DNA of 64,000 nucleotides, taken from contig OX381708.1 of NCBI GenBank assembly GCA_947462335.1, positions 41,171,377 through 41,235,376 on the forward strand, given 5' to 3'. The translations under genes and the position numbers were made by a program. Below are positions 33,170 through 46,778 of this stretch, piece after piece (position 1 is the stretch's first letter; the number at the start of each line of letters is the position of its first letter). This DNA is from Harmothoe impar. Its lineage: Eukaryota; Annelida; Polychaeta; Phyllodocida; Polynoidae. The notes below the pieces were generated by a model. That model saw only the letters and a list, made by a program, of their open reading frames with translations. It made no database searches and was not told where the DNA came from.

Positions 33170-34886
33170 CATATCCATGCGTAAGGTGTTATTTTTTACC
33201 CCAGTTTCTACCCTACAAGAAATGGTAATTTTAGCTATCATCAAAGTAAATCAAAGAACCGTTACCATTTCTTACCTCATGTGTAGAAAATCACATCCTG
33301 CTACACTATGTACCGGTAGCTGTATTTCTATACAATATATATTTCCTGATTCCTTCTGTTGTATGTACCTTATCCTGTACACACATAATGCCTGGGGCTA
33401 TTTATTCTGTGTTACTACTGCTTACCCTCATGACTGCCCTTTTCAAACAAAGTCCAAGATGAAGCTTTGATTAAAAATCTAAAACAAAATGTCCAAAATT
33501 TAAAGAATAAACAAAATCAATATAGGAAAGAAAATAATAAAACAGAGAAAAAGAGACAAGGGGATTCTTTTGATCCTATTTGTGCTTTATTGCTCAGAGA
33601 AAGCCCAAGCTGTCATACCTTCATCATATATTATAATTGTGATGGTGTTTTATTGAAGGGGGTTGACATAAAGAAGGGGGTGGGGACAGGGGCGGTCATT
33701 GTTGTCCCCTGGCCCCCCCTGCATGTCACCCTGCGTGAGAGGAAGCCCTGGTCGTTACGCCTCCCCGCTTTTATTTCTCGTCACATCCGACTTGCCTTGG
33801 CAGTTTGTCATTTTGAAAAAAGTCACCGCCGTCATTCTATGAGCCCAAACTGCATGGTGTGTGTCAGGTAACAGTCATCAACATTAGTGTACATTTTAAG
33901 GATTATTTTTCTTTTCCATCTTTGATATATTGGAAGAATAGGTAAAGTGTTGCTGTGCTTCTGTGGGGGTTTCCCTTTCAGTGTAAACATACCCAGCAAA
34001 TCATACTGTTTGATGATGTGTGAATGCTGTCTTATATCATTACACAATGTAGTACATGGATGTATAGGTTTTCCTCGCTATGAGTGGTGTTGTGTGCACA
34101 TATGCCACCCAAGTACACCATGGAACTTAATCACACAATATGACACTTTCCTTGGCAAAGTGTGTGAAGCAGAATCTCGTTTCTAGCACATTGTTTCAGA
34201 TATGGGATAGGATAAAAATGATTAGAATAACGTGCTGGGTACTATTATACCTCTCTAAAGAGCATATAGAATTGTTTTAGAGTTAGGTCACCTGTAACAA
34301 ACCCTCATCCTGTTTGGCCTTATCATTCTTCCAGCCCAACACCTCCTTCTCCCATGCCCACACCACCCTCACATATACTATACCTTCTTTTGCTATTCAC
34401 CTGTTGTCTTTTTTCAAAATCTGAATTTCAGCTTCTGGTTGGGAAGGGCAAACGCCTTTAACCAAAAGAAGGTGTGATTCTGGTGTGAATCTCCAGGGGT
34501 CGCCCCCAGGAGTCATAAACCCTCCAAGCAACGCACGTAAAACTGTTTTAAAGCTCATCAAAGGAGCAAATTGTCTTAAGGTACCTAGTTGGAGAGCCGG
34601 AGAGTCCCAACGTCCTATAGCATTCCATAAGCATAAACAGCTCTACTGCTAGGGAATAAAAAAAAGACTAGCTTTACCATTTCTAGAGGGAGCTCCTTTG
34701 TTTCTTCAATCAAGATAAGTAGAGATAGGCGTGATCGTCAAAACCGTTTATTCCTAAGTGCACCTATAACAATTAGCTTTTTACTATTCATGATTATCTA
34801 CATTCCATATCTCCCATCATTATGAATGTGCCGCCGTGTTTTTGACACACACTGGTAATGGTGAATTAATCAGGGTAATTGCTGTA
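33170..34886. other. intergenic DNA, no gene recognised
   Basis: AT-rich. The 134-residue plus-strand frame at 33467-33871 starts with a low-complexity Lys/Asn stretch and has no family look. Confidence 0.5.
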
Positions 34887-35144
34887 GGGAGTGGCCATTT
34901 ATTAACAACGGGGGGAGGTTGGGGTAGTACGAGCACGCTATCCCTTGTAGTAAAACTTTTAGCTAAAGAAAAGCACTATCCTTTTCGCTTAAAGTGTTGA
35001 CTTTATTCCCCCCCCCCTCCCCCCCAACAGGGTTCCAAATGTGTTTGCCCCGCCCCTCAGCAGGTCCAAATGTGTTCCATCCCCCCTCCCCCCCCCCCCC
35101 CCATTCTACTAAACCTCCCTGTTGTTAAAATAATGACCACTCCC
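34887..35144. mobile_element. PIF/Harbinger-type MITE, copy 3
   Basis: Ends GGGAGTGGCCATTTATTAAC and, inverted, GGGAGTGGTCATTATTTTAA. Flanks are GTA (left) and TTA (right), a duplication with one change. The interior has C-runs (about 35007-35025 and 35082-35102). Confidence 0.75.
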
Positions 35145-35255
35145 TTATTTCACGACGTGGGCATATTTTCTCATCATGCATGCTTACTCTCAGCAATTCT
35201 GGCTATACTCTGTCACTCTGTATCACAAAAACTAACATACTGTTTATAAACATGT

Positions 35256-35340
35256 TTATCTCTATTGGTTATAATAGACAAGATTCTGATCGAAGTGTAC
35301 ATGTTTAGAAATACTTGTCTATGTGTTTCAAATGTGGATC
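35256..35340. repeat. diverged duplicate of 36602-36698
   Basis: Shares TTATCTCTATTGGTTATAA, AGACAAGA.TCTGATCGAAG.GTACA, TTGTCTA.GTG and TGTGGATC in the same order with the segment at 36602-36698. It is non-coding. The duplication may extend further, but similarity is then too weak to follow by eye. Confidence 0.7.
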
Positions 35341-37089
35341 TATCCTTGTTCCTATTTACATATATACAGTATACATTGCTATAGAACTAAATGAGTGTGT
35401 GGACGTGGCGGAACACTGATACGAGTTGGGGATGGAGAGTAGACCAACAATATGCGGTCAAGTTGAATTGAATCGCAATTTCCAACAATTCATAACCCAA
35501 GGGTCCCTACTTAAATTATATTCCCTTTCTAGTTTCCATTCAGTCATGTATGAGAATACATTGGACCCGATCTGTGTGCACAACTTGATGGTGCAGGTCA
35601 CAGCATGGACATCACAGAGTATTGAAGTGAACCATATTTGTCTGGAGGTGACAACTGGAATACATATGCACGCCAGAATCAACCCAAAAGCTAGCATGCA
35701 TTATGTGATCCTATCGGCTGCATTTATTTGAAATGACGGTAACGATTTCTCTGTATGTGTACAGCCATCTTTAGTGGCGAAACTTGCGCTCCCATTGCGT
35801 CTCTGTCTTGTTTACATTATAAGAGATTTGGAGCCTCGTCTAATTTAAAGCCATATCCAATATCGTGCATGCCTCTTCCCCGGGTATCCAAGTTGCGTCT
35901 GCGTGTTTAATTAAAGATATGAATGACACATGAGAATGCAGTATGGATTACATTATAGGATCATGTGCCATTGCAAGAAAGGACTCCCTGGCTTGCCTTG
36001 TTTTATTAGACAATTCTGGCCTCAGTTTGAAGCTCTCAAGTTAACATCCCGGATTAATACCAGAATGTGTGTATGCATGCATTTAAAGTTCAACCAACGG
36101 CATCACCTGCATATTAATAGAAGCCTATATTAATTGTACTTAAAATTGTAACTGACTAATTTCATTTTGAAATGATGTATAAACTGTCCAAAAATATAAT
36201 TTAACAAGTATAATAAATGTAGATTATATAGTCTATAATTTACGTTCCATGCATGCACGCCCTTAACTTTTGACATTAAATGGGGCTTACTGTTTTTAAC
36301 CCTTTACTGGGGAATTGTCAGTCATTCTACTTAGGACTACTACTCTCTATAGCTCTCCCTGGTTGGCCTTTCAATGTTGCCAGCAGTTGGTTTATACCAG
36401 TGACCTACCAAATGTAAAATCGACTGCTGCTAGGGGAAGAAGTGGTCACTTCTGTCGGCAAAGACAAGATACCATCAGCCCATTCCAAAAGCCATTTCAG
36501 CTGCGGTGATCTGGGCCTCTGATCACGAGCTCACAAACATTTCTTACGGCAGTAGGCTATGCAAGGCTAGCAGTACTACTGAGTAGCTGGCCTGTCTGCT
36601 CCTTATCTCTATTGGTTATAACGGGGGCTATAGACAAGAGTCTGATCGAAGAGTACAGGTTCAGCAATGCTTGTCTACGTGGCTCAACTGTGGATCCACC
36701 ATATACATTCTCTGCAGGGAGATTTCCTACAGTTCACCCCAAGAGATATTTGCTAAATGAACTATAGGATGCCCTAGAGTAAGGCACAGTGGATTCGCAG
36801 CTGATTCATGGAAAATGACATGTATATTGCTATAGGCCTATATGGGTCGTAGACAAAGGTCCATGACTTGTGTTTTATGCATTGCCAAGGAATACAGCCT
36901 GCGGTCCAATAAAAGAACCAACCCTCAGTTTAGAATGAACTTCATTTCACAAGTATTTACATGTACATGTATTGAGGATTGACATACATTGTACATTGTT
37001 GTAATTCATAAAAAAAATCATTGGAAATCGATTTTTGAGAGAATCCTGTATTCTTGATGACGACACAGGCAGTGGAATCTAATTGGGAC
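35341..37089. other. intergenic DNA, no gene recognised
   Basis: AT-rich DNA that includes the second copy of the 35256 repeat. No coding exon is supported. Confidence 0.5.
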
Positions 37090-37092
37090 TAA

Positions 37093-37417
37093 GGGAGTGA
37101 TCATTTTTTAACAACAGGGGGGGGGGGGTGGTGGGTTCGGGGGGGGGGCAAAAAGATGTGGACCCCTCTTGGGGGGGGGCAAAAACATGTGGACCCCTCT
37201 TGGGGGGGGGGGTCAAAATAATTTAACATGTTTTGAGCCAAAAAGCCCGCAGGTTACTATGCTTCACAAGGCCCGCGCGCGAGCCGATTTTCGGCCGTAA
37301 GGGGGGGGGGGGTAAAAAACATTGACCCCTCGACGGGGGGGGGGGTGTAAAAAATTTTGCACGCTCCGCGCGGAAAGCCACCACCCCCCCCCCTGTTGTT
37401 AAAAAATGATCACTCCC
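37093..37417. mobile_element. PIF/Harbinger-type MITE, copy 4
   Basis: 325 bp, flanked by TAA (37090-37092 and 37418-37420), ends GGGAGTGATCATTTTTTAAC in perfect inversion. Interior units of GGGG..AAAA..TGGACCCCTCTTG repeat. Confidence 0.88.
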
Positions 37418-39390
37418 TAAGACACATTTTACATTCTGCTGTCGGCAATAAAATAATGTCGCATTGGTCACGATGGTAAGTCACATGACAGGCAAACGGG
37501 GAGGGAGGGGGGGGGGGGGGTTCGGAGGTATTGCTCGCTGAGGTCAGGGGATGAAAGGATAGATACTGCATGCCCTGTATGGATGGAGGGTCACAGGTTC
37601 ATGGGTGGGAACATAGGTCTTAATGGACATAATACTCATCTACTTTCTTATATAGTATATGATGGGAGTATGAATGAACAATGGAAGAGGAGGAAGGACA
37701 GGCAGGCAGGCATGGAGAGGCAGGAAGAAGCATGACGAAATTCAAGCTGGGAGGGATGGAGATGAGGCCAGGGTGGATGGCGTTGTCAGAGGCATATTTG
37801 TGTGAAGGAAAACGGAGCAGGGAGGGGATGTTAGCCAGCCCATAACACCATCTTATGGAGAGGTATTACACCGCTGACTGATGTAAAGGCACATCCTCAA
37901 TCCTGTCAAACATATTGGTAACTTGGTAAGGGACAGCCATAACTTCCCTCCCCTCCGCCCTCCCACCCCTCCCTGCCCTGAAGCCCCCTTCCATCATAGG
38001 CAGCCGTTTTTAATGCGTGCAAAGTGAAGTGACTATCAATTGTGACTGAAAACCCCGCTCCAGTAATTAAGCTGTCACGTCAGGATGCCATGAGGAATGA
38101 AAACTGAGGGACGGACGTCTCAGCCGCCGGGAGTTGTGGGATCCAGGAGAGCCTTATCAGACCCTGGAGGAGGGGTGGGGAGGGTGGGGGTCCGGTGGGA
38201 GAGGTTTGTCTGTGTCAATGGAGAGGTTGGGTTGAAAGGGTGAGAGAGCCATGGGAGGAGTTGGGCTGGATTGGATCCGACTGTGTCTCGGTTTTGGAAT
38301 TAATTCATTGGCGTGGAGCAAGGTGGGATGATTAGTGTGTTTGTGTAATGTTGAATAAAAAACGGACAGAAGGCACCGATTGGAAGAAATAGAAAAGAGG
38401 AGAAAGAAATGGGGGGGGGGGGAGGTAGAAAGAGACAAATGGATGAAGTCCAGCATTTCCTGCCTTTTTTATATGGGCCGAGGGTTCAGGTAATGCTGGG
38501 TCCAGAGTCGAGCACTGCCTGACTGCATTTCAAAGCTCGTCAAGCAATGCTGGCTAGTCTCCCCCCTTCGAAGGATGGACCCTCCACACATTGCCCATAC
38601 CTATTACAGGAAAAAGGGAGTTAGGCAATGCTGGGCTCCCTTCACGTGAATCTCTTCTTGATGACAAGTCTGGCTGGCTGTCGAAAGAGAGTTAGGCTGA
38701 TGCCCCTTCTCTATCTGAAGGAGGATAAGGACATGACACTCTGACCAGAGCACTGGTCAGTTTGAGACGGAGGAGCCAAGGTCCAACCGATGAGATACAG
38801 CAGCATGTAGTGCCTTAAACAAACCTGTAGTCAGGACAGCGGGAGATGTAAAGTCCATCTAAGCTCCTAGCTTACAGCTATAACTGAGTCCTGTATAAAA
38901 TCAATGATGATATCCCCACCCAGGAATCACCCCTGCCCCTGTTCCAGCCCCCTGGGTGTCCTGCTGGGCAATCCACTGTGTGGGTGGTCAACTGGCCACT
39001 AGACTCTATCTCACTGGTGAGGATGACAGCCACAGCCTCTGTCTCTCGGTGAGCTCATGTTGAAGCCTGGTGAAAGCTGCCTCTGTCTATGAGGTCTGGC
39101 TTAGTTTGACACAGGCTGCCTCTGAGCTCCTAGTGAGGCTGATGGAAAGCTGCCTCTGTCTATATTATATATATATATATGTGGATTAGGCTGACACAGG
39201 CTGTTCCTGCTTATGAGCTCTTTACAATCAGACAATGCTGACAACCACTGCCCCTGTCTACAAACTCTGGGTAGGCTGAATCAGGCTGCCTCTTTCTATG
39301 AACTTTTAGAGAGTCTGATACCGGCTGCCTCATGTCTCTGCCCTCCTGCTGGGCTGACAGAGGTTTTCTGTTGAGAGCTGGACACGCAAT
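37418..39390. other. intergenic DNA with a GTCAGGCAATGCTGG-type repeat relic
   Basis: No gene. Around 38480-38700 there are scattered GGTAATGCTGGGTCC, GCACTGCCTGACT and TTAGGCAATGCTGGGCTCC motifs in both orientations, related to the repeats at 42357 and 45600-45945. A short TA run lies near 39167-39180. Confidence 0.5.
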
Positions 39391-39399
39391 ATATGAAAG

Positions 39400-39880
39400 G
39401 TGGGTTAGGCCCTTATCCTATAAAATTGCCCTTATCCTACAAAAGTGTCCCAGATGCTTTAATTCATTTGTCACCAGGTCTAGCCCAGAGGCATAGGGCC
39501 TATAGGTATGCTATGGGATCAAGTTTATTAGCCTGACTGATACCCCTTATCTTACAAATCCTCCCTTATATAGGTTTTGTAGGATAAGGGCAATTTTGTA
39601 GGATAAGGGCTTAACTGATTGCCCTTATCCTACAAAAATGATATAGGTTTTGTAGGATAAGGGCAATTTGTAGTCCTGATAAGGGCCTGACTGACAGCCC
39701 TTATCCTACAAAACCATATATTTTTGTAGGATAAGGGCAATTTTGTAGGATAAGGGCCTGACAGGTGTTTTGTAGGATAAGGGCAAATTTTGTAGGATAA
39801 GGGCTTGACTGACAGCCCTTATACTACAAACCTATATGTTTTTGTAGGATAAGGGCAATTTTGTAGGATAAGGGCTTAAC
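39400..39880. repeat. array of an 18-bp motif in both orientations
   Basis: TTTTGTAGGATAAGGGCA and its reverse complement TGCCCTTATCCTACAAAA occur many times, alternating in orientation and separated by short spacers (CTGACTGACAGC, ATATAGG). The first copy starts near 39411. The alternation allows extensive hairpin formation. It is not a telomeric repeat. Confidence 0.9.
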
Positions 39881-39889
39881 AAGGTGGCT

Positions 39890-42356
39890 TAAGCCTGTTA
39901 TTTACAAGTGCAGGTTTGGAATTGAGCTATCAATAAAATCATTGTTTGACCTGGACACTCAGTGAACTACGTTCATGCAATTAACCCCCACCTCCCTTAT
40001 ATGAGGACCAGAGTACCAGTGGCACTCAACTCCGACTCTAGCTGTAGGGGCAACAAGATGTACGCCTATGCCTTAATGTCAGAGTTCTAAACCAATAGAT
40101 GTGTTGCCATTTTATTGGAGGTTGACTATAGGAGTGTTATTACTTTATCCCCTGACTCATCGCTCACAGGTCTTCATACACTATCTGTGCTTGACCAGCC
40201 GGCCCATGCTCCCTTTATGCCCAGTCCCCCATCATGGAACCATCACATCCATGTAGCACTGCCTACTGATCTACCCTGATGATATTACACCCCATCAATC
40301 ATAGAGGCCAAGCCACCATACTAACCTTCAGTTTGATATTGGAAGCACAGAGGGCATTTAATGATACTGTTTATATTGGATTCATAGATGAATGTCTCCC
40401 TGCATTATCCGTGGGTTTAAAATTGGATAGATGGGTGACACTGATACTGTGGTTAATTGGAAATATTGAATTCATGACATTTATAAATATGGAGCTCATT
40501 CTGTATCATTTCTGATTTTTGCTGTAATTATTCAATGTGTGGTTTAAATAAGAAGATATTGAGTACATCTATATAAGGGGTTTCCCCGTCTCTACATTCC
40601 CTTTCTATTTCCTCATTTATTGAATGAAATCGATAGGGGATCATTATTTCTTGAATCCAGTTTGAAATCATTCATGAGCGGGTGGTTCACTTCTTTTATG
40701 ATGCCTTGGAATAAACCATGACACTGAAATGGAATTGGATTTTGTTTCTGAATTGTATGAGTTGAAATCCCTTGTGAATACTTTATTTCTGCTGAAATAC
40801 GACTTTGACCAGGGTATCAAATTGAATTCAATATTCATACTACACCAGTTTACTCCTCTGGATATTGTCAAAAACGCAACCTCAATTAATGTATTTATAC
40901 CACACATGAAATGATGATTCTATCTATCCTGTGTACCGGTATGTCATTGAAAACAACTGAACAGTTTCTGTCTGTATCGATCTTGAAGTTAGACTCTAAT
41001 CCCTTTTCACACCTGAGAATGCCATTAGTAATGAGCACTAAGCCCCTAGACGGTCTAAATACATGGAAATGCATACAAAAGCTAGCCCTGCACTTGAGGG
41101 CTTTCGGGCTGTATCCTGGAGGGCTTATGGCCTGTGTTTAGGAGGCTGTACGTTAGCACTTCTACCACAAGGCAGCCACAGGGGGACCCCACCCTACACA
41201 GTAGTCTGTACAATAATGACATATAAGGCCCTAACTGCTCATTCTATATTGGCCGCCATCTTGCCCCCTTGGATCAGATGGTTTCTCCCCCAGATTATCA
41301 TCTCACTCATAATATTATATGTGCAGAGGGGACTTCAGTTTCTGTGGCAATACACAGAGATACCATCTACAGTTTAGTTCCATTCCCTGTCGCTGGTACT
41401 GCTACTGTGGCGCTGCAGGTGACCTGTTTCGTCCCTATAGCTAATAGGCAGCAGGAGGAGGAGGTTTTGTTCTGCAAGTGGCGTCTGTTGCTGAATATGT
41501 GTGATTGTGGTGCCGGCCACTGTGGGGCGCTGCTGAATGGAACTGGGAAATGGAGGGGGAGGGGCGATATGGAGGTTGGGGGTGGGCGTGGGGGTGGGGT
41601 ATGGTGGAGCAGGTATACACATTTGCTAAAGGGTCCTGGAGGATGGGGACTCTTAAAGGTGGGAATGAGAAGGGGAGCAAGGGTAAGATGGCAAGGTATT
41701 ATGTATGCAAGGGTTGTCTTATGTACAGCTTTAATGGTGGAGGGGGCGGCTACGATATTATCATTTGAAAATAATTATCTCAATATCTTGAAGCGTATTT
41801 CCACAACTTGGAATCAATGTAATGGCAATCATGTATTCATAACTGGATTTTTAAGAAATGCACAAAGAGTGTACAAAGAATTCATTGCAGAGGAATCCCC
41901 GTCAAATTTCTATCAACTACCGATATTCCAATACTTGAGCCTTGATACTACTTCAGTCAACCTTGGTTAAAATAATAAGATCCTCATTTCCCTTCAACAC
42001 CCCAGACGAAAAACAATTTCCCCTAAGAGTCTTACTCACGAATTCACCAATATCAGAGGGACGGAGTTTAGTGTGGCCACCTGTGCTAAGTGGTTAGGGG
42101 TGATGTAAAGGCACACACAGGTATGTGACTGGGGTCTAGGGTAGCACAGGGCAACAGTCTAGGGTTTCCCCCGTAATAGTTTTACCACAAGTTTCAGGAT
42201 CTATTACCAACTGTTCCACCTGCTTTACCTGTTGGCTTATTGCTATTGTATATCCTACATACCAAGGTGGTAAGATGGATTTGGTAATTGGGAGGTTATA
42301 ATCAGTTCAGGTTTCAATGCTGTACATGCATTTGGACTAGGAACTCCCTCAGAAAA
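39890..42356. other. intergenic DNA, no gene recognised
   Basis: A 233-residue plus-strand frame at 41269-41970 is the longest open frame right of the large element. Its middle is Gly/Arg/Trp-rich from a GGGGTGG-type tract and it shows no domain, so it is not called as a gene. Confidence 0.5.
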
Positions 42357-42443
42357 GTGAGAGTCATTGTCGCTAAAACTACCCTCACCTGAGAGTCAGG
42401 CAGTGCCTCAGGTGAGGGTAGTTTTAGCGACAATGACTCTCAC
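42357..42443. repeat. perfect 37-bp inverted repeat with a 13-nt loop
   Basis: The left arm (42357-42393) starts GTGAGAGTCATTGTCGC and the right arm (42407-42443) is its exact reverse complement; the loop is AGTCAGGCAGTGC. Outside, CAGAAA/TTTCTG extends the pairing with one mismatch. Related diverged sequences lie at 45600-45945 and 38480-38700, so this is probably a small foldback element rather than a lone hairpin. Confidence 0.93.
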
Positions 42444-45400
42444 ATTTCTGTGTGTAAAGTCAAAGTGGGCCTATACAATGTATTCAATTACGTTCAGGTA
42501 CTAAGGACTAAGGAACGTATAAATAAAGATGGATGTATCCCTGTGTTTTGTTGCAAGATTGGTTGCAAGATATCTTGTAACACTAGGCGTCAAAGTGATT
42601 GCTCACTGGTTTGCTTTTTACATATAGCTACATATACTTAAATTCATGTTATGTTAATATAAGATAAAAACATGATGCTCGTGAACTTAGAGCCTACTAG
42701 TATTTGGCACAGGAAAATGATACATTATGTGTGATAAAACCACATAAAAAGTTTGTATGAACATTTAACATCAATTATTTTCTCAAAATCTCGTAATAAT
42801 AACTGCAGTTTCTCTGTCGGCCATTTTATTTCCCAGACTGCCCAAGGACATAAAAACATTTCTCAATTCGTTGAACTTCCTAAGAAAATGCCATCTCCTA
42901 ATGCACGTGCATCTGTGTTTCATTTTTGTCATCCTACATTTAAATTGATCAGCGTTTATGTGAAATGTAAAACGATACCATGTATTCCTAGTAATTCCCA
43001 TTGTCCAAGCGGGATGCTCATAGAAGAAATAACCGGATAGTTTATAAAGGTATTTCCTTTATTTAAACTAAGAGAGAGCCATACTGCTTCTGCCTTTATT
43101 CACATCTGAAATGGAACAGCCCGGGGAAACAGCCGGTGCAATTTGTTCATTGATTTGTATTTGTATAATACTTCCCTGACTGCTGGTAATTTGACGGTAA
43201 TGTCAGCTGCATACATTTTGGCGTAGCCATGCAAGAAAATCATTAGTATAGAAAATTGCAAATGCATAATCATCAGAGAATTGCATAATACTGCAGTTAT
43301 TTTCTACAGTGTATAATGAATGGACCCAAAGTTGTGCAAGTGAGGATGATATGTATAATAGAAGTACAAATGTACAAGACTGCAATCATCTATCTAGATA
43401 GTTTAGACATCTAAACATGATAACTGGATTGCAACGAGGTTAAATTCTTTTTTTCATTATATCAGGTTTAATTTGCCCTAGAAGCCAATACCTAGCTATC
43501 AGGCGATGTAGGTTCGACAAACAAATTCGTTATACCTCAATCCTCCCAGAACTTTGAGATTAGAGAAGGTATAGCCCTCGAGATCCCTCCGGACCTGCAC
43601 TCAATGGAGGCATTGACCAGTGAACACCTGGTGTCCTTCAAACCAATCTGCTTTACACTCCCCTCCACACCTCGTGTGTTACAATGGGTGTGGCCAGGAG
43701 GGTGTCAGGATGAGGGGGGGGGGTGGGGGTGAAGGAGGGCAGGGTAGGGGGTCAGAAGGAAGTGAGATGGTGATAGACATAGGGGATAAGGGTGCAGGAA
43801 GAGTGAGGAAAGGAAGCATCTCAGAAATAAATGTGTTTTCCTTCTCGATAGGTAAATAGGATGCAGGAAATTAATGTTGCTTCATCTTTCATTACGTGAC
43901 CTAAGTAATGTCATTTCTCGCATTGACCTAGATGCGATATCACCAGTAGCCCTAATACAGCTGCTGCTTCTTTTGAATCTTGAGACATTTTAATAGGTTC
44001 GCTGTGAACCCCCATGAGGGGTGAAGTAAGGTGGATAAGGGGGCCCCCATGTCCCAGGGTCTGGAGCACCCCACCCTAGAGCCTCCTATAAGGAGGATGT
44101 AAGTCAGCTTAGGGCAGGGTAGGGTATACAGGGTATTGTGTGCCTCAAGTGGTGGTGGCCAGCTGTAAGCTACAATAGGCACTGATGAGAAGGTAAGAGG
44201 GTGGTAGGTGGGGGGGGGGGTGGACAGTTGTTACAGTACAACCGTTGTGTGTGATCCCTCTGTTTAGTAGTCTGGCCCCATGTCTGTATATTTCGCTATG
44301 TAGGTCCATCTGTCTCCCTATCTTCTCCTTTATCCGTGTTTGAGAAAAGGTATCTCATCTGTCTGTCTGTCTGTCTTCCTCACTCACCCGCTCGACCACT
44401 CAGTATGGGGCTAATGAATATGAAGTATAGCTACATTATAGATCTACTCCTTCAGGTCATAACACTGAGGAACGGCCGAAAAGCAACTGGAATGAAACCA
44501 CTGAAATTCACTTTGGTCTAGGTCACTGATAACATTTTCTAAAAGTATAACTATTATGTGTAAGTACTGATTCACCAAATATGTTATATTCTATGAACTA
44601 ATCTACTAGTACTGAATGTATATACAGGGCAAAGCATATTTTATTCTTATTTTAGGGTCACACAATTAGGCTCTAACACGTTATGGGGTGCTGCCACCTA
44701 GTGGCACACAACAGATCTAAATGGTAGGACAACCTTCTACTGGGCCTCTTTGTATAGTCTACTTTGGTTACTTCTCAGAGTGTATTTTTTTATCAATTAA
44801 TGTATGATTTTTGTATGCATGGCATCTAAATATCATACTGTATGCATCTACCGATTCAGATTTTTGAATTTCTTATCATAAAACTGAAATGAATAAGAAT
44901 TAAAGAATTGAATGCTGCTTGGAGAGTGGCCAAACATCTGTGGGGAGAGTGAAGGGAGAGTCACTGAACCATGACTGAGTGGAGGTACTTCACACCTGTG
45001 CAGCCCTTATCTCTCACAGCTTGGCCCTTATCTCCACTGTCTACCCTAAGATAACACTGATAAGCTGGTCAGAGACAATGGGAATCTCATGGAATCTCAC
45101 TCCTAGGATGAAAATGGGCACGAGATTTGGTGTCCTACAAGATGGCTGCCTCCATCCAGAGGCTCCACTGGAGGAACGTGTTAGAACCCTATATTGTTAT
45201 GATGATTATCTAACATGTCAATGCATGGGAAACCCCACAGGAAAATTTCATTATATATGATGACATCTGTGATGTTTTTATTGAACCGCTATCTGATATC
45301 ACAGAATCTAAAGTTAAAAAGCGTTATTTAATAGGCAAAGAATAGGTTCTTAGTGGCTATATACCACTTTTTCTTGATGTTGAAGACATGTATTACACAG

Positions 45401-46641
45401 CATGCATGAATTTAATGATGGAAAAAATAAGCTTCATGCCAAACCTTTCACTAGTATCGGGTGTTTTATCGCATTTTATGCATCTAAACTGTCAAAACTC
45501 AGAAATGAGAAGTAAACCAGCAATTTCATTCTGATTTTTGAATTCAGCACCCTTGCATTGAGCAAGGTTTTTTTGGTTTTATGCCAGTTGCTCTCTGAAA
45601 GTGCAGACAGAAATGTTCCTCAGTGTAATCATAATGCTTAACTATCTAACGAGAGTCAGATACCACTGGACTCTCAACGGTGCCTGACCTTCTCTGTGAC
45701 CAGTGTCAACAATAGAGAGTCCAGCATTGCCTGACTTTCACCACAGTGAGTCAGGCATTATTGGAACCTGTTTAGAGAGAAAGTCGGGCAATGCTGGACT
45801 CACATTGGCATGAGAGTCAAGCAATGCTAGACCCTCTTTACAGTCTAGGTTAGTCTGACTTTCACATGAGGTTGGTTTTGGCGACACATGCCTGACGGTG
45901 GCACGTGGGTCAAGCTGACTCTCACCTATTTCTCTGTGTATATGTAATGTATAATATACAAACATGATGTTCTTTATGGAAAGCTGTGAGTAGTGTAACT
46001 CGTATATATCCACCTCGTTACCTTCCCCTATACGATTTACTCAGACAGACAAATTAGTTATCTAGATTTACTTGACACGTACTTTACCGATAAAGTTCCC
46101 TAATGTAAGGGCACTGTGGAAAGGGGGATGGACGGGTGTATAGGCTCCCATAGCAACACCATTCAAGAGACAAAAATGAACATTCCAACCTGTTGCCTTT
46201 CACTGAACAATTGAAAAGACGCTCGTGATCAAATACAAATTTATGTACACACTTAATAAATCAACCCCTCACCTCAAAACCTTTTCATGCCAGGAAATCC
46301 CACTCAAACCAGCCATGGGACCCGTTTTATAGGGCCACTTTGTTCACTAAAAAAAACTATTTTATGATATTTGGTATGAAGTGCATGCCTCCTAGGCATG
46401 ATGGCACGTTAGGTTTTTGGAGGGATGTCCAACAGCCGCTATATACAGATGAATTACCCCTAGGTTCTAACGCCTGGCCGGTTTACCATTCAGACAACGA
46501 GTTTAATTTCACTCCATCATGGACAGGAGATGGCAAGTTGGTGGTAACAGTTCACATACCACGGCCAGGTTATACTCTGTCTATATCACCCGGGTAAAGC
46601 TCGCGGGAAAAGGTGCCAATGGGGTTACCATGACTCGAACC
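42444..46641. other. intergenic DNA with one repeat relic
   Basis: No exon is supported. 45600-45945 is a diverged relative of the 42357 foldback, with several copies of GTCAGGCAATGCTGGACTC-like sequence in both orientations. GTGG-rich patches lie near 43700-43760. Confidence 0.5.
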
Positions 46642-46778
46642 CGGTGGCGGATTTAGACAGGGCGCAGGGGTTTTGGGCCAAAATTGACGTTTTGTTATGT
46701 TAAATTTGGCCCAAAGATTGGAAGGAATGAATTTTTCCAAAAGCGCCCCCAGCTTTCAAAATCCTGGATCCGCCACTG
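46642..46778. mobile_element. small MITE with CRGTGGCGGAT ends
   Basis: Left end CGGTGGCGGATTTAGACAGG and, inverted, right end CAGTGGCGGATCCAGGATTT bound about 137 bp. The ends match a common CAGTGGCGGATCC-type terminus, perhaps hAT-related. No clear target duplication was found. Confidence 0.55.

Noticed and set aside
39400..39880. Interstitial telomere or CRISPR-like array
   Set aside because: The unit is not TTAGGG, alternates in orientation and lacks uniform spacers.
41269..41970. 233-residue plus-strand frame
   Set aside because: Low-complexity Gly/Arg/Trp middle, no domain, and no exon boundary evidence.
46340..46597. 85-residue plus-strand frame with a protein-like C-terminus
   Set aside because: No family motif and no splice context; single occurrence.
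46625..46660. B-box-like GGGTTCGAGTC on the minus strand
   Set aside because: No A box at the right distance; it overlaps the edge of a MITE.
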